A program made the translations under genes and the position numbers. Positions 63,546 through 64,000 of a stretch of DNA of 64,000 nt are shown piece by piece. Within the stretch, counting starts at the first letter, position 1. Each line of letters starts with the position of its first letter. The stretch lies in NCBI GenBank assembly GCA_017991315.1, contig JAGOQS010000003.1:391331-455330 (forward strand), read 5' to 3'. Source of the DNA: Ferrovibrio sp. GTDB taxonomy: Bacteria > Pseudomonadota > Alphaproteobacteria > Ferrovibrionales > Ferrovibrionaceae. Below the pieces are notes generated by a model. The model ran no database searches and was not told the DNA's origin. It was given only the letters and a program-made list of their open reading frames with translations.

Positions 63546-63854
63546 TCAGAGCTTGATCTCGACGTCGACGCCAGCAGCCAGGTCGAGCTTCATCAGCGCG
63601 TCCACGGTCTGAGGCGTCGGGTCGACGATGTCGAGCAACCGCTTGTGCGTGCGGATTTCAAACTGCTCACGGGACTTCTTGTCGACGTGCGGCGAGCGGT
63701 TCACGGTGAACTTCTCGATATGCGTCGGCAAGGGGATCGGGCCCCGCACACGGGCCCCGGTGCGCTTCGCCGTGCTGACGATCTCGCTGGTGCTCTGATC
63801 GAGCACGCGATGATCGAAAGCCTTGAGGCGGATGCGGATATTCTGGCTGTCCAT
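63546..63854 (-). CDS. rpsJ: 30S ribosomal protein S10
   Basis: S10 lies in the 30S head and doubles as NusE in antitermination. The 102 residues contain [66 protein letters not shown], all canonical. It follows tuf by 23 bases. Confidence 0.98.
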   Translation of the reverse strand: MDSQNIRIRLKAFDHRVLDQSTSEIVSTAKRTGARVRGPIPLPTHIEKFTVNRSPHVDKKSREQFEIRTHKRLLDIVDPTPQTVDALMKLDLAAGVDVEIKL

Positions 63855-63877
63855 GACTTTCGCTTTCCGGTTCCCGC

Positions 63878-64000
63878 TTAGGCGGAGATGCTGGCGACGA
63901 CGCCGGCGCCGACGGTACGGCCGCCTTCGCGGATGGCGAAGCGGAGGCCGTCATCCATGGCGATCGGCGCGATCAGCTCGACCTGCATGGTCACGTTGTC
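63878..64000 (-). CDS. tuf: Elongation factor Tu, C-terminal end (5' part outside window)
   Basis: Only the last 40 codons are present. They read [35 protein letters not shown], the conserved end of EF-Tu domain III, and finish with a TAA at 63878-63880. EF-Tu brings aminoacyl-tRNA to the ribosome. Its position directly upstream of rpsJ is the usual tuf-S10 arrangement. Confidence 0.97.
   Translation of the reverse strand, partial: DNVTMQVELIAPIAMDDGLRFAIREGGRTVGAGVVASISA

Noticed and set aside
1..64000. tRNA, rRNA, CRISPR arrays, insertion sequences, integrases or toxin-antitoxin pairs
   Set aside because: Gaps are short (all below 300 bases) and none shows cloverleaf, repeat-spacer or transposase sequence.

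Overview
This is a high-GC chromosomal segment from an alphaproteobacterium, most likely of the Rhodospirillales or a neighbouring order. Three things point there: the gene order folK-rpoZ-rsh...pyrE-pdxJ-acpS-lepB-rnc-era, the pairing degP-rarA...rluC, and an alpha operon that lacks rpsD. Supporting signs are an ATP12-type chaperone gene, a stand-alone PAS protein and a TTAA-N7-TTAA CtrA-type box. The genus cannot be fixed from the sequence. I see no rRNA, tRNA, CRISPR array, insertion sequence, prophage or recognisable defence locus.

Layout. 1-4.3 kb: 3'-truncated TonB-dependent siderophore receptor with an iron-type promoter, an aldehyde dehydrogenase and a DUF815 ATPase. 4.3-8.6 kb: LysM/M23 lipoprotein of the NlpD type, cytoplasmic sulfite-oxidase-like molybdoenzyme, smpB, dapA and a divergent LysE exporter. 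8.6-16 kb: a + strand run with soluble lytic transglycosylase, haloacid-dehalogenase-type HAD, gamma-glutamyltransferase, threonine dehydratase, thiolase and a VOC epimerase. 16-24.6 kb: MlrC-like peptidase, ilvD, a MacA/MacB-type efflux set, a small unknown membrane protein with a CtrA-type box, and an AEC permease.

24.6-32.4 kb: the conserved minus-strand housekeeping block folK, rpoZ, rsh, pyrE, pdxJ, acpS, lepB, rnc, era. It joins stringent response, RNA processing, protein export and cofactor/lipid priming. 32.5-49.7 kb: a mixed region with NYN protein, type-5-like uracil-DNA glycosylase, CorA, ATP12/AsmA/HAD, a Lys/Ala-rich exported protein, queF, a Cys-repeat lipoprotein, a histidine phosphatase, a divergent isochorismatase/LysR pair, an AT-rich orphan membrane protein, DUF3422, rluC, rarA, degP and a PAS protein.

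49.7-64 kb: the S10-spc-alpha ribosomal protein superoperon on the minus strand, running from the end of tuf down to rplQ, with secY, adk and rpoA inside. A near-consensus promoter sits between adk and rpsM, and the wider intercistronic gaps hold strong hairpins without U-tracts.

Most of the window is core-genome housekeeping. The best candidates for something undescribed are small: a MacA-type adaptor carrying an LTxxQ-like helical insert, a CtrA-linked unknown membrane protein, a lipoprotein with three tandem Cys-pair repeats, a 275-residue AT-rich membrane orphan, and an NlpD homologue whose metal site is degenerate.
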